Made by a program: the position numbers and the translations under genes. Positions 1-8,935 of a DNA stretch of 64,000 nucleotides are shown piece by piece. Below the pieces are notes generated by a model, which worked only from the letters and a program-made list of their open reading frames with translations, did not search any database and was not told where the DNA came from. Numbering within the stretch: the first letter of the stretch is position 1; the number at the start of each line of letters is the position of its first letter. This DNA comes from Saltatorellus ferox (GTDB lineage: Bacteria; Planctomycetota; UBA1135; GCA-002686595), in contig CP036434.1 in assembly GCA_007751475.1 (NCBI GenBank), forward strand, positions 744,001-808,000, read 5' to 3'.

Positions 1-1585
1 ACGACCGATCAAGCGCGCTCTCCTCTCCGTTTCCGACAAGAATGGCCTGGAGAATTTCGCGCGACAGCTGACCGACTACGGCGTCGAGATCCTCTCGACC
101 GGCGGTACTTTCAAGGCCCTCGAGGCGGCCGGGATCCCGGTGGTGGAGGTCAGCGCCCACACCGGCTTCCCCGAGATGATGGATGGCCGCGTCAAGACGC
201 TGCACCCCATGATCCATGGCGGCATCCTCGCCGTTCGCGACAACGTCAGCCACGCGGCCGCGATGGACGAGCACGCGATCGCACCCATCGATCTGGTGGT
301 CGTGAACCTCTACCCCTTCGAGGAGACGATCGCGAAGGAGGACGCGACCCGCGACGAGTGCGTCGAGCAGATCGACATCGGCGGTCCTTCCATGGTTCGC
401 TCTGCGGCCAAGAACCACAAGTTCGTCTCGATCGTGACGGAGCCCGAGCAATACCCCGAGGTCCTCGGTGAGCTCCAGAAGCACGAGGGCGGGATCTCCT
501 CGGCGTTCCGACGCGCTCTGGCGCAGAAGGCGTTTGCGCGCACCGCCGCCTACGATTCGGCGATCGCCACCTGGATGTTCGAGGCCGACCGTGACGCGTC
601 CGACGAAGGCGCGCCGAAGTTCTCCGAGTCGTTCTCGCTGGCAGGAACCAAGGTCCTCGACCTCCGCTACGGCGAGAACCCGCACCAGGCCGCCGCGTTC
701 TATCGCACCGAGCCCGCGCCGGAGCCCTGCGTGGCGCACTCCGAGGTGCTGAACGGCAAGGCGCTGTCCTTCAACAACCTCGTGGACCTCGACGCCGCCC
801 ACGCGCTGGCCGCCGAGTTCGAAGAGCCCTTCGTCGCCGTCATCAAGCACACGAACCCCTGTGGCGCGGCCACCGGCGGCACGATCGCCGAGGCCCTCGA
901 GCGCGCGTGGTCCGGCGACCCCTTGAGCGCCTTCGGCTCGGTGCTTGCCTTCACGCGCCCGGTCGACATGGCGAGCGCGGAGTTCCTCGTCGAGGGCAAC
1001 CGCTTCGTCGAGGCGATCGTCGCCCCTGACTTCGACGAGGACGCCTTCGAGTACCTCACGCAGAAGCCGCGGTGGGGGAAGAACGTGCGCCTGCTCGCCT
1101 GTGGAGCGTTCGGCCCGTCGACGCGGAGTCGGACGGCGCCCGAGGTCAAGAAACTCATCGGCGGCTTCCTCGTGCAGGATCGCGACCTGACGGCGGAAAC
1201 GGCGTTCGAGGCCGTTTCCGAGGCGAAGGCGACCGAGGCTCAGCTCGCGGAGCTGGCGTTCGCGAACCGCATCGCCAAGCACGTCAAGTCGAACGCGATC
1301 GTGCTGACGAACGACTCCACCGTGGTGGGCGTCGGCGCGGGCCAGATGAGCCGCGTCGACTCGGTGCGACTCGCCGCTCACAAGGCGGGCGATCGCGCGG
1401 CGGGTTCCGTGCTCGCGAGCGACGCGTTCTTCCCGTTCCCCGATGGCGTGGAAGCAGCCATCGACGCAGGCATCGCCGCGATCGTTCAGCCCGGCGGCTC
1501 CGTGCGCGACGATGACGTGGTGGCAGCGGCGAACGCGAAGAACATCCCGATGGTGTTCTCCGGCGCGCGCCACTTCAAGCACTGA
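1..1585 (+). CDS. purH: Bifunctional AICAR transformylase/IMP cyclohydrolase (5' end cut)
   Basis: PurH carries out the last two steps of de novo purine synthesis in the cytoplasm: formylation of AICAR with 10-formyl-THF, then ring closure to IMP. The frame is open from base 2 and reads RPIKRALLSVSDKNGLENFA, the normal PurH N-terminus, so only a few residues are missing. The N-terminal cyclohydrolase (MGS-like) part contains STGGT and GFPEMMDGRVKTLHP. The transformylase part contains DLRYGENPHQ, the KHTNPCGAA motif and the QPGGSVRDDDV C-terminus. About 527 codons are present against roughly 530 for the family. It ends in TGA, and the convergent protease gene begins its stop codon at the next base. 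Identification is near certain. Confidence 0.97.
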   Translation, partial: RPIKRALLSVSDKNGLENFARQLTDYGVEILSTGGTFKALEAAGIPVVEVSAHTGFPEMMDGRVKTLHPMIHGGILAVRDNVSHAAAMDEHAIAPIDLVVVNLYPFEETIAKEDATRDECVEQIDIGGPSMVRSAAKNHKFVSIVTEPEQYPEVLGELQKHEGGISSAFRRALAQKAFARTAAYDSAIATWMFEADRDASDEGAPKFSESFSLAGTKVLDLRYGENPHQAAAFYRTEPAPEPCVAHSEVLNGKALSFNNLVDLDAAHALAAEFEEPFVAVIKHTNPCGAATGGTIAEALERAWSGDPLSAFGSVLAFTRPVDMASAEFLVEGNRFVEAIVAPDFDEDAFEYLTQKPRWGKNVRLLACGAFGPSTRSRTAPEVKKLIGGFLVQDRDLTAETAFEAVSEAKATEAQLAELAFANRIAKHVKSNAIVLTNDSTVVGVGAGQMSRVDSVRLAAHKAGDRAAGSVLASDAFFPFPDGVEAAIDAGIAAIVQPGGSVRDDDVVAAANAKNIPMVFSGARHFKH

Positions 1586-2797
1586 TCAGCGCAGGACGAT
1601 CGTCGCCTCGCCGCGGCTCTCCACGACCTCGGCGATCTGCGAACCATCGATCCAGTCGTAGAACTCTTCCAGCGGCGTCACGAGCCCCATGTGCGGAATC
1701 ACCGTCGGGCGAATGGCGCCGTGCGTGTAGATCTTCGAGAAGATGCCGAGGAGCTCGTGGCTGGTGTCGGAGTAGATGCCGCCGCCCGAATTGCCGATGT
1801 AGGTTGGCGCCGAGATCATCCAGAAGCGCTCGGACGAGACGCTGTGATAGAGGTCGGACAGGTGCCCGCGGGTCGGGATCGGATCGTTGCCGAGCGGGCA
1901 TCCGACGGCGACGATCGGATCGAACACGCGCGCGGCTTTCAGTCTTGCTCGGGTGGGCAGCGCGGCTCCGACCGGGAAGGCCTCCGTCGAGTTCACGACC
2001 AGGAGGGCCGAGTCGAGCGGCGCGTCATAGGCGATGAGGGAGGCGGTCGCGTGGCGCTTCGCGCCGAAGGCATCGCGCAGCATCACTGGAATCGGCATGT
2101 CCTCGTCCACCGAGTCCGCGCGGATGTCGCGCACCACGTGCCATGCGGTCAGCAGGAGCGTCTGGTACTCGCCGTCGGTCCCATCGACGGGCTGGGACTT
2201 CAGGATCACGCCGCTGCCGACGGTCGCGTCGCCCGCGAGCTGGACGGTCGGGCCGACCATGTCGGTCCAGGCGTCGCCGCTCCCGCGGCCGACTTCCGCC
2301 GGGCTCGAAGCGACGGTCACCTCTCCGTTCCCGGAGATCTGGGCCCGCACGCCGCTGAGTTCGTCGCGCGTGGCCTCGACCAGGACGGCCTGGGCCTCCA
2401 GCGCCTCGGCGATTCCGTCCCAGCGGACCTCGACGCCCGCCTGGACCTCGTCGATGCGCTCCGCCTTGCGAGCGAGCGCCTCGACGGCGTCCAGCGCGGC
2501 ACTCTGGGCCCGGAGCGCCGTCTTCGCCTCCTCGAGTTCCGTCTGCAGAGCCGCCATCTCGGCCTTGAGCTCGCGGGTCGCCGCGGCGGACTCCAGCCCT
2601 GAGGGCTGCTCTTCGAGTTGACGCGTCAGAGCGTCGATGCGGGCCTGCATCGCTCCGATCTCCGGGCCGCCGGTCCTGGAGCGCGCAGCGGCCTCCTCCA
2701 TGGTGGCGAGCCGGCCTTCGAGTCCCACCTGGCGCGTGACGCCCATGGAGAGAAAGGTAAGGGCACCGGCGGCGCTGACGATGGCGATCACGTTCAT
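1586..2797 (-). CDS. Membrane-anchored trypsin-like serine protease with coiled coil
   Basis: This 403-aa protein starts at MNVIAIVSAAGALTFL, an N-terminal membrane anchor; a longer frame adds 19 residues that look non-coding. Residues about 25-150 are rich in Glu, Ala, Leu and Arg with heptad character, suggesting a coiled coil. The C-terminal half is a chymotrypsin-fold (S1) protease. The His lies in TAWHVVRD, the Asp in DAPLDSALLVV and the Ser in GNSGGGIYS, so the triad is intact. It probably acts in the cell envelope. No PDZ domain is visible, unlike DegP/HtrA. The substrate is unknown. It is convergent with purH with no spacer. Confidence 0.85.
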   Translation of the reverse strand: MNVIAIVSAAGALTFLSMGVTRQVGLEGRLATMEEAAARSRTGGPEIGAMQARIDALTRQLEEQPSGLESAAATRELKAEMAALQTELEEAKTALRAQSAALDAVEALARKAERIDEVQAGVEVRWDGIAEALEAQAVLVEATRDELSGVRAQISGNGEVTVASSPAEVGRGSGDAWTDMVGPTVQLAGDATVGSGVILKSQPVDGTDGEYQTLLLTAWHVVRDIRADSVDEDMPIPVMLRDAFGAKRHATASLIAYDAPLDSALLVVNSTEAFPVGAALPTRARLKAARVFDPIVAVGCPLGNDPIPTRGHLSDLYHSVSSERFWMISAPTYIGNSGGGIYSDTSHELLGIFSKIYTHGAIRPTVIPHMGLVTPLEEFYDWIDGSQIAEVVESRGEATIVLR

Positions 2798-3380
2798 GGC
2801 GATTGGGGAGTCCAAGCAGGGGAGACCCAGGGGGTCGGAAGCGGCCTTTTGCAACTTCGTAAGACTCCTGTTCGGTCGTGGCGCTCTCGTCGGTGAAGCC
2901 GTCGCGAGGAACTTCCCGGACTTGAGACACCCCAGGATCCTGATGTGGACAACTCCCCGGTGGACGCCTGGTCCGGAGCTGCCTTCATGACCGCTTTATG
3001 CGGCGTTCATGGAGTTATCCACATTTGCTGGGCTGTGAGCCCATGGGCATAAGCTGATTTATAGTCAAGGTTTATGGAGTGCCGGATTCCTTTTTCCCCG
3101 GTGGTTACACACGTCTCCACGATCCAGGGAGCCAATTCCCAGCTCCTGGGGCCCGTTTCCAGGAACGTTCAGAGGCCGTGGAAAATCTCCTTGCGAGGCG
3201 CTCCGTTCGGCCTCTGTGTGGGTCGGCGTGTCGCGCCGCCTTCGCCTCGCGACGGGTGTCTGGTGCGGGAACACGAATCGTCGGAGCCATCGTCAGCGCA
3301 AGAAGCAGGGCATCTGCCCGGCGTTCCGAGCGTGTCCGGGTCTACGATGGGGGCCGGCGGCGCGCCCGCCCCATCGATCC
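2798..3380. other. Long non-coding region before ribBA with two DnaA-box-like 9-mers
   Basis: This 583-bp stretch separates the protease start from ribBA and has no convincing gene. It holds TTGTCCACA (minus strand, 2944-2952) and TTATCCACA (plus strand, 3015-3023), both good matches to the DnaA box. Between them is a small inverted repeat around CCGCTTTATGCGG, and just after them a locally A+T-richer stretch (about 3050-3076) containing TATAGT. The ribBA promoter must lie here. I looked for an FMN riboswitch and did not see its conserved core. Confidence 0.5.
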
Positions 3381-4679
3381 ATGCCGATTTCACCCATTGA
3401 AGAGGTCGTCGAGGACCTGCGGCTTGGCCGCATGATCATCCTCGTCGACGATCCCGACCGCGAGAACGAAGGCGACCTGGCGATGCTCGCCGACGCCGTC
3501 ACCCCCGAAGCGATCAATTTCATGGCCCGGGAAGGGCGTGGACTGATTTGCATGCCGATGTCGGGAGAGGTCTGCGACCGGCTCGAGCTGGGGATGCAGG
3601 CTGCCCACAACACGAATGCCCACGGGACGGGCTTCACGATCTCCATCGAGGCGGCCTCCGGGGTCACCACGGGGATCAGCGCGGCCGACCGCGCCCACAC
3701 CATCAAGGTGGCGGCGAACGCCAACGCGAAGGCGAGCGATCTGGCCCGGCCGGGGCACATCTTCCCGCTCCGTGCGAAGGACGGCGGTGTGCTGGTTCGT
3801 GGCGGCCAAACCGAGGGGATGGTCGATCTCGCGCGTCTGGCAGGGGCCACTCCGACCGGCGTGATCTGCGAGATCATGAACGACGACGGCACCATGTCCC
3901 GCATGCCGGAGCTCGAGGTCTTCGCCGAGACGCACGACCTGAAGATCTGCACCATCGCCGACCTGATCGAGTACCGGCGCCGCCACGAGCAGCTCGTCGA
4001 GCCCCTCGTCGACCAGCCGGTCCCCATCCAGACCGCCCACGGCGTCTTCCAGATGCATCTGTTCCGGTCCAAGCTGGACGGGAAAGAGCACGTCGCGCTC
4101 ACCCATGGACTGCCGGAAGCCAAGGACGCCGGCCCCGCTGACCCCGTCGACGGCGTGGTCCACGTGCGCGTTCACTCCGAGTGCCTGACGGGCGATGTCT
4201 TCGGCTCCCAGAGGTGCGACTGCGGGCCGCAGTTGGACATGGCCATGCAGATCCTGGCCTCCAAGGACCGCGGCGTCCTCGTCTACTTGCGCCAGGAAGG
4301 GCGCGGGATCGGTCTCGCGAACAAGCTGAAGGCCTACCACCTCCAGGACACGGGGATGGACACGGTCGAGGCAAACGAGGCCCTCGGGCTCCCCGTGGAC
4401 CTTCGTGAGTACGGGATCGGGGCGCAGATCCTCTTCCACCTCGGGGTGCGCAGGATGAATCTGCTGACCAACAACCCCAAGAAGATCCACGGGCTGAGCG
4501 GCTACGGGCTCGAACTGGTGGATCAGGTCCCCCTCGAAATCGAGGCCAACCCCAATAACGTCAAGTACTTGCGTACGAAACGGGAGCGCATGGGACACAC
4601 GCTGTCCGGGGCCCTGGATCCATCGCTGGATGGGTCATTGGGTGCACCTGCCGCAGAAACGGCAGCGCCGCGGGAATAG
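3381..4679 (+). CDS. ribBA: Bifunctional DHBP synthase / GTP cyclohydrolase II
   Basis: RibBA supplies both precursors of riboflavin. The N-terminal RibB domain (about residues 1-205) makes 3,4-dihydroxy-2-butanone 4-phosphate from ribulose 5-phosphate. The C-terminal RibA domain opens GTP. RibB shows [11 protein letters not shown] and the [15 protein letters not shown] region. RibA shows the zinc site in [19 protein letters not shown] and [16 protein letters not shown]. The start is [20 protein letters not shown] at 3381; upstream in-frame codons do not look like protein. The 432-aa length is slightly longer than usual, with an acidic Ser/Ala-rich tail. No other rib gene is adjacent. Confidence 0.96.
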   Translation: MPISPIEEVVEDLRLGRMIILVDDPDRENEGDLAMLADAVTPEAINFMAREGRGLICMPMSGEVCDRLELGMQAAHNTNAHGTGFTISIEAASGVTTGISAADRAHTIKVAANANAKASDLARPGHIFPLRAKDGGVLVRGGQTEGMVDLARLAGATPTGVICEIMNDDGTMSRMPELEVFAETHDLKICTIADLIEYRRRHEQLVEPLVDQPVPIQTAHGVFQMHLFRSKLDGKEHVALTHGLPEAKDAGPADPVDGVVHVRVHSECLTGDVFGSQRCDCGPQLDMAMQILASKDRGVLVYLRQEGRGIGLANKLKAYHLQDTGMDTVEANEALGLPVDLREYGIGAQILFHLGVRRMNLLTNNPKKIHGLSGYGLELVDQVPLEIEANPNNVKYLRTKRERMGHTLSGALDPSLDGSLGAPAAETAAPRE

Positions 4680-4711
4680 GCTTCCGGGGCCGGGCGTCCT
4701 CCTGGGCGCCC

Positions 4712-5443
4712 ATGGGAGCCCTCATCCGAATGTCCAGCCACGACGCCTACCAGACCGCCGACGATTCCCAACTCGTCTCTGCGACCCTGGAAGGGCATGC
4801 AGAGGCCTTCGAGGTGCTCGTCGAACGCTACCAGCGCCGCCTTTTTGGCCTGGTCCGGAACTACACGAGGAACGCCGCCGAGGTCGAGGACATCGTCCAG
4901 GACACCTTCCTCAAGGCTTTCAGCCGACTCGAGACGTTCCAGCAGAGCTCCGCGTTCTACACCTGGCTCTATCGCATCGGGGTCAACACGATCCTGGACG
5001 TGATGAAGCGCCGGGGCCGGAATCCGGTGACCGCGGTCGAGGATCCGGAGCTCGTCGGGCGCACCGGCACGGGCGCATCGGACGCGACCCAGGAGAGGCT
5101 CTCGATCCGTCCCGACGCTCGACTCGAGCGAGAGGAAGTGGGCGAGATCACGCGCTCCGTCATGGATGAGCTGCCGGAGATCTTCCGGACCGTCCTCGTG
5201 ATGCGCGAACTCGAGCAGATGGCCTACCAGGACATCGCCGACACGCTGGAAATCTCGATCGGCACGGTCGAGTCACGTCTGTTCCGGGCGCGTGCCAGAT
5301 TCAAGCAGAAGCTGCTGCAGCTCCATCCGGAGTTCGCGGCGGGGCAGGAGGCGGAAGCGCGCGAGAGCACTCGCGCCGACCGCCAGAGGCGGAATTCCGC
5401 CAAGCAGGCAGACCAGAAGGGGGCCAGGAAGGCCAAGCCATGA
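4712..5443 (+). CDS. ECF RNA polymerase sigma factor, RpoE-like
   Basis: This 243-aa sigma-70 family protein has region 2 at about residues 25-95 (FEVLVERYQRRLFGLVRNYT, EDIVQDTFLKAF, FYTWLYRIGVNTILD) and region 4 at about 155-205 (LPEIFRTVLVMRELEQMAYQ, then IGTVESRLFRARARFKQKL). The linker is long and the C-terminal tail basic. An alternative ATG at 4730 has GGGAG 11 bases upstream and may be the true start. Its stop overlaps the start of the anti-sigma gene (ATGA), so the two are translationally coupled. It probably directs transcription of an envelope regulon, perhaps including this operon. Confidence 0.93.
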   Translation: MGALIRMSSHDAYQTADDSQLVSATLEGHAEAFEVLVERYQRRLFGLVRNYTRNAAEVEDIVQDTFLKAFSRLETFQQSSAFYTWLYRIGVNTILDVMKRRGRNPVTAVEDPELVGRTGTGASDATQERLSIRPDARLEREEVGEITRSVMDELPEIFRTVLVMRELEQMAYQDIADTLEISIGTVESRLFRARARFKQKLLQLHPEFAAGQEAEARESTRADRQRRNSAKQADQKGARKAKP

Positions 5444-6162
5444 AACACGACGATCATCCACTCGACCCGAACTCCGGCGGACCGGATGCGACCATGCGAT
5501 GCGAGCGAGTGCTCGAGCTGGTGCCGACGTTCGTCGACGGCGAGGCCTCCGAGTCCCTTTCGAGCGCCGTTCGCAAGCACCTGATCGAATGCGCGGACTG
5601 CCGCGTGGTCGTCCAGGAAGAGAAGAGTCTGCGCCAGTGGTTCGAGCCCATCGCAGGGGAGGCGGGTCGCGCTGAGGTCGTCGTTCCGGAGGGCTTCGCA
5701 GCCCGGGTGACGGCCGTGGCGTTCGCCGGTTCCGTCGGGGACCATGCGGTCCCCATGCCTCTGCACACGACCGGCTCTCGCGGCGACTCGCAGGTTCGAC
5801 GCGGCCCGCGTCTTCTGCGCTCCGTCGAAGGGCGCGAGGTCAGCGCTTCGAGCACTTCCGGGGAGAGGAACTCCCTTGGATTCCTCATGGGACTGACCGC
5901 GGTGGCGGCGGTGCTGATGGTCTCCTTCACGCTTATGCTCGCCCAGGACAGGCACCTGGATGTCGGCGATGCGCCGTTGAGCGCGGACGTTTCACCGCTG
6001 GACGAATCGCTCCGTGAGCTGGAGGCCTTGAACGAGGCCGAAGCGAAGGCGCTGGAGAGCGGAAGCGCAGAGGCTGCGAATCCTGCCGAGGCTGCCCCGC
6101 TCGATGGAGCCCTGACGGATATGGAAGGAGACTCCCAGGGTTCGGGAGCTGGCGAGCGGTGA
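5440..6162 (+). CDS. Membrane anti-sigma factor with zinc-finger (ZAS/zf-HC2) domain
   Basis: This 240-aa protein begins with a zinc-containing anti-sigma domain: a Cys in MRCERVLELV and the diagnostic H-x3-C-x2-C in KHLIECADC at about residues 47-54. A transmembrane helix lies near residues 148-170 (FLMGLTAVAAVLMVSFTLML). An acidic Ala/Glu-rich extracytoplasmic tail follows. The arrangement is that of a single-pass anti-sigma factor holding the upstream ECF factor at the membrane. It overlaps the sigma gene by 4 bp and the next gene by 4 bp (GTGA), so the three form one operon. Confidence 0.88.
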   Translation: MKHDDHPLDPNSGGPDATMRCERVLELVPTFVDGEASESLSSAVRKHLIECADCRVVVQEEKSLRQWFEPIAGEAGRAEVVVPEGFAARVTAVAFAGSVGDHAVPMPLHTTGSRGDSQVRRGPRLLRSVEGREVSASSTSGERNSLGFLMGLTAVAAVLMVSFTLMLAQDRHLDVGDAPLSADVSPLDESLRELEALNEAEAKALESGSAEAANPAEAAPLDGALTDMEGDSQGSGAGER

Positions 6163-6533
6163 AAGGGCTGCGCTTCTGGTCGGCGGTCATGGCCATGGCG
6201 TGGTTCCTCGCGGGGCTCGCCGCCGGCTACCTGATCTCCTCTCGCCAGGCCGAGCCAGCCGCCTGGATGGCTGACGCGGAGCACCTCCAGGAGACCTTCC
6301 AGCTGTCCGCCAAGCGCCGCTACGTCCTGAACCAGGTCCTCGACCACCACGACCGAGAGCTGCAGGAGATCGAGCGCCGCCACTTCGCCCAGACGCGCGA
6401 GGCGATGGAGCCCGAGATTCGCGCGCTCTTTTCCCGGACCGATGCCACGATCCGTGACACTATCATTCCACCTGCCCAGCGGGAGCGCTTCGATGAGCTG
6501 CGCCGCCCCCGGGTCCTGATTCCCGAACGCTAA
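6159..6533 (+). CDS. Small single-pass membrane protein, CpxP/metal-sensor-like
   Basis: This 124-aa protein starts at a GTG overlapping the anti-sigma stop codon. An N-terminal hydrophobic helix (residues 5-27) is followed by a charged, helical extracytoplasmic part with many Glu, Arg, His and Gln residues. The pattern (SAKRRYVLNQVLDHHDRELQEI, then a second helix ending PAQRERFDEL) resembles periplasmic heavy-metal-sensor or CpxP/Spy-type helical proteins. That assignment rests on pattern only. Its place behind sigma and anti-sigma genes suggests an extracytoplasmic regulator of the pair. Confidence 0.7.
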   Translation: MKGLRFWSAVMAMAWFLAGLAAGYLISSRQAEPAAWMADAEHLQETFQLSAKRRYVLNQVLDHHDRELQEIERRHFAQTREAMEPEIRALFSRTDATIRDTIIPPAQRERFDELRRPRVLIPER

Positions 6534-6552
6534 CTACCGGCCTCACCCATCC

Positions 6553-8319
6553 ATGGCACGTTCCTGCGGCATACGCATCGGCCCTCGGCGGTTCGAACTC
6601 GTCGTTCTCGACGGCAGCCCCAAGCGGCACAAGATCTCGGCCTACTACACGGGCGAGTTCTCCCCGGAAGATGCAGTTGCCTACGCGGCCGGTGATGTGA
6701 CGGGCGTGGCGCGCGAGCTGAAGGCGGCCGCGAAGGCCCACCGGATCCCGGTCGAGAACGTCACCGCGATCATCGCCACCGACCACGCGGCGTTCCGCCA
6801 CGTCCAGCTGCCGTTCTCGGATCGTCAGAAGATCGACCAAGTCCTGAAGTTCGAGGTCGAGAGCGAGCTTCCGCAGTTCGATATCGATTCGGTCGTCGTC
6901 GATTACCATATCCTGAATTCCAACGACAAGGGCGCCGAGCTCATCGTGTCGGCGGTCCCCAAGGAGGACGTTCGGCGGGCGATCTCGGCCTGTGAGAAAG
7001 CGGGCTTCGAGGCCCTGGAAGTCGAACTCGAGGCGACGGCCATCGTCAACGCGGCCTTCGCCGCCGACATCTGCCACATCGACGACGCCCAGCTCCTCGT
7101 CCACGTGGGCGAGCACTCGACCTGTGTCGTGGTGGTGGCTGGCGGCGAGGTCAAGGAGTTCCGCGTGATCCATATCGGCGGGATGACCCATCTCGCCAGC
7201 GAGCTTCAGCAGGGCGACTCCAGGCTGTCCGACGCGGGCGCCGATGGCGCGGACGACCGCGAGGCCGACGTGATCGAAACCATCGATCCGATCGAGGCCT
7301 CGCGCAAGACCGAGCAGGCCGTCAAGCGGATCCGGCGCGAACTCGGGCGGACGATCTCGGCCGCCCGAACGCCCCAGGAGATCGAGGCCATCTACGCGTC
7401 AGGCATGGAACTCCCGGGGCTGATCGGCTCCGAGGTCATGGGCGTTCCCGTCTACGTGCTCGACTGCTTCGACGCCGACTCCGGCCAGCCGGCCGACGGC
7501 TTCGGCCAGCTCGTGGCGGCCTACGGCGGCGCGTTCCGCCAGCTCGGCGGCGGTTCGGTCAAGGCCGCGCTCCGTCGCGACGATCTGCGCTTCACCGGCA
7601 CCTGGGAGCGACTGGAGTTCCCGATCGCGTTCGCGGCGCTGATGCTCGCCACGTTCCTCGGGATGACGCACATTCTCCAGTGGCGGAAGCTGGACAGGCT
7701 CAACCGGTTCGGCGTGCTGCCGTGGCTCACCAGCTCGAACAACTTCATCGTGGGCGGCGCGAGCAACGCCGACGCGAAGGCGAGGCCGCGGATGAACCCG
7801 GTGCCGCGCGATCTCGTCGAGCGAGCCAAGCCCTACTACACGGTCACGGCGCCGTGGCCCGAGGGTCTCGAGATGCCCATCGACGAGCTTCGCGTCGTCG
7901 AGGGCATGATCGACGAGAAGATCACGGAGCTCCAGAAGGAGGTGGGCGACATCCAGGACGTGCCGCTGCCGCCTTCGGCCTTCACCGCGACGACGCTCGT
8001 TCTCGGCGTGCTCGACAGCAACCCCGCCTGGCGTCCTTCGCTGCGCGCGCTGAGGGCCAGCTACGAGCGTGAGAAGAGCCCGGACCCCGAGCACATTCTG
8101 ATCAAGCTCGACGCGACGTTCTTCGCCAAGGATTCGCTCGAAGCCACCACCCATCTCAGCGAGTTCGATCGCGCCCTGCGCGAGCAGCCGTGGCTGATGG
8201 ACGTGGAAGACGTCAAGACCGAGCCGATCGAAGGCGACGGCGGCCTCACCTTCAAGGGCAAGACCATCCGGGTCGACCCGTCCAAGTTCCAGGGCAACCA
8301 GAAACCCTCTTCGAACTGA
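6553..8319 (+). CDS. GspL/PilM-like secretion or pilus assembly protein
   Basis: This 588-aa protein has a PilM/GspL actin-like N-terminal half: GIRIGPRRFELVVLD, then the conserved region HVQLPFSDRQKIDQVLKFEVESELP at about residues 95-120. A hydrophobic helix follows at about 356-376 and then a roughly 210-residue extracytoplasmic part. This order, actin-like domain then TM then periplasmic domain, is that of GspL, or of a fused PilM-PilN. It would sit at the inner-membrane platform of a type II secretion or type IV pilus machine. The following gene has the size and topology of GspM/PilO. No ATPase, secretin or pseudopilin gene is present in the window. Confidence 0.75.
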   Translation: MARSCGIRIGPRRFELVVLDGSPKRHKISAYYTGEFSPEDAVAYAAGDVTGVARELKAAAKAHRIPVENVTAIIATDHAAFRHVQLPFSDRQKIDQVLKFEVESELPQFDIDSVVVDYHILNSNDKGAELIVSAVPKEDVRRAISACEKAGFEALEVELEATAIVNAAFAADICHIDDAQLLVHVGEHSTCVVVVAGGEVKEFRVIHIGGMTHLASELQQGDSRLSDAGADGADDREADVIETIDPIEASRKTEQAVKRIRRELGRTISAARTPQEIEAIYASGMELPGLIGSEVMGVPVYVLDCFDADSGQPADGFGQLVAAYGGAFRQLGGGSVKAALRRDDLRFTGTWERLEFPIAFAALMLATFLGMTHILQWRKLDRLNRFGVLPWLTSSNNFIVGGASNADAKARPRMNPVPRDLVERAKPYYTVTAPWPEGLEMPIDELRVVEGMIDEKITELQKEVGDIQDVPLPPSAFTATTLVLGVLDSNPAWRPSLRALRASYEREKSPDPEHILIKLDATFFAKDSLEATTHLSEFDRALREQPWLMDVEDVKTEPIEGDGGLTFKGKTIRVDPSKFQGNQKPSSN

Positions 8320-8374
8320 ACCTTCCGATGTCGAACCCACAACCCACTCAAGTTCCCACGGGAGGGCTCATCCG

Positions 8375-8935
8375 ATGATGGTCCGTATCATGATCGTCGT
8401 GCTCCTGATCGGTTCCATCGTCCTCGGATGGATGGACTGGCAGCAGTACCAGGAGATCCAGCGCTACGAAGACGCCCTCAAGCCGAACGGCGAGATCGAG
8501 AAGACGGTCGAGCGCATTCAGATGAAGGCGTTCAAGTACACCCAGTACAAGGAGCGGTCTGCCACCGAGGGCGTCAAGGGCGCCGGCGACAGCGGCTCGA
8601 TCGCAACGTACGTGCGCGAACGCGCCCAGGACGGGCGTGTGCTCTGGGGCGGCGTCCAGGTTGGGGCCGCCAAGGAGAAGGCGGCCACGGTCGGGAAGAA
8701 GACCTACATGGACACCAGCTACAAGGTGACGCCCCAGGAGAAGGACCAGTCCTTCGACCGTCACCGGATCGCGAACTTCTTCTATCTGCTCGAGAAGGAC
8801 AGCCGCAAGCTGAAGATCACGGACCTCGACATCAAGACGGCGGGTAAGGCGGCGAGACCGGAGGAGATTCCCCGGGATGCCTACGACGTCGAGTTCACGC
8901 TGACGATCCGCGAGCGCAAGGACTCGAAGCGCTGA
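8375..8935 (+). CDS. GspM/PilO-like inner-membrane platform protein
   Basis: This 186-aa protein has an N-terminal TM helix (VRIMIVVLLIGSIVLGWMDW), a helical linker and a small alpha/beta C-terminal part ending DVEFTLTIRERKD. That layout matches the bitopic GspM/PilO family, but sequence conservation in that family is low, so the call depends mainly on its place after the GspL-like gene. The start is an ATGATG with GGGAGGG about 10 bases upstream. A short 16-codon frame overlaps the start, but it has no ribosome binding site and is probably not meaningful. It ends one base before the convergent arginase-family gene. Confidence 0.6.
   Translation: MMVRIMIVVLLIGSIVLGWMDWQQYQEIQRYEDALKPNGEIEKTVERIQMKAFKYTQYKERSATEGVKGAGDSGSIATYVRERAQDGRVLWGGVQVGAAKEKAATVGKKTYMDTSYKVTPQEKDQSFDRHRIANFFYLLEKDSRKLKITDLDIKTAGKAARPEEIPRDAYDVEFTLTIRERKDSKR

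Noticed and set aside
2944..3023. Chromosomal replication origin
   Set aside because: Only two boxes, no dnaA, dnaN or gidA nearby, and no long A+T-rich unwinding element; kept only as a low-interest finding.
3061..3380. FMN riboswitch before ribBA
   Set aside because: I looked for the conserved RFN blocks and found only scattered GGTGG/CCGG matches with no consistent order.
8329..8378. 16-codon leader peptide before the GspM-like gene
   Set aside because: It lacks a ribosome binding site, and the strong GGGAGGG inside it serves the downstream ATGATG.
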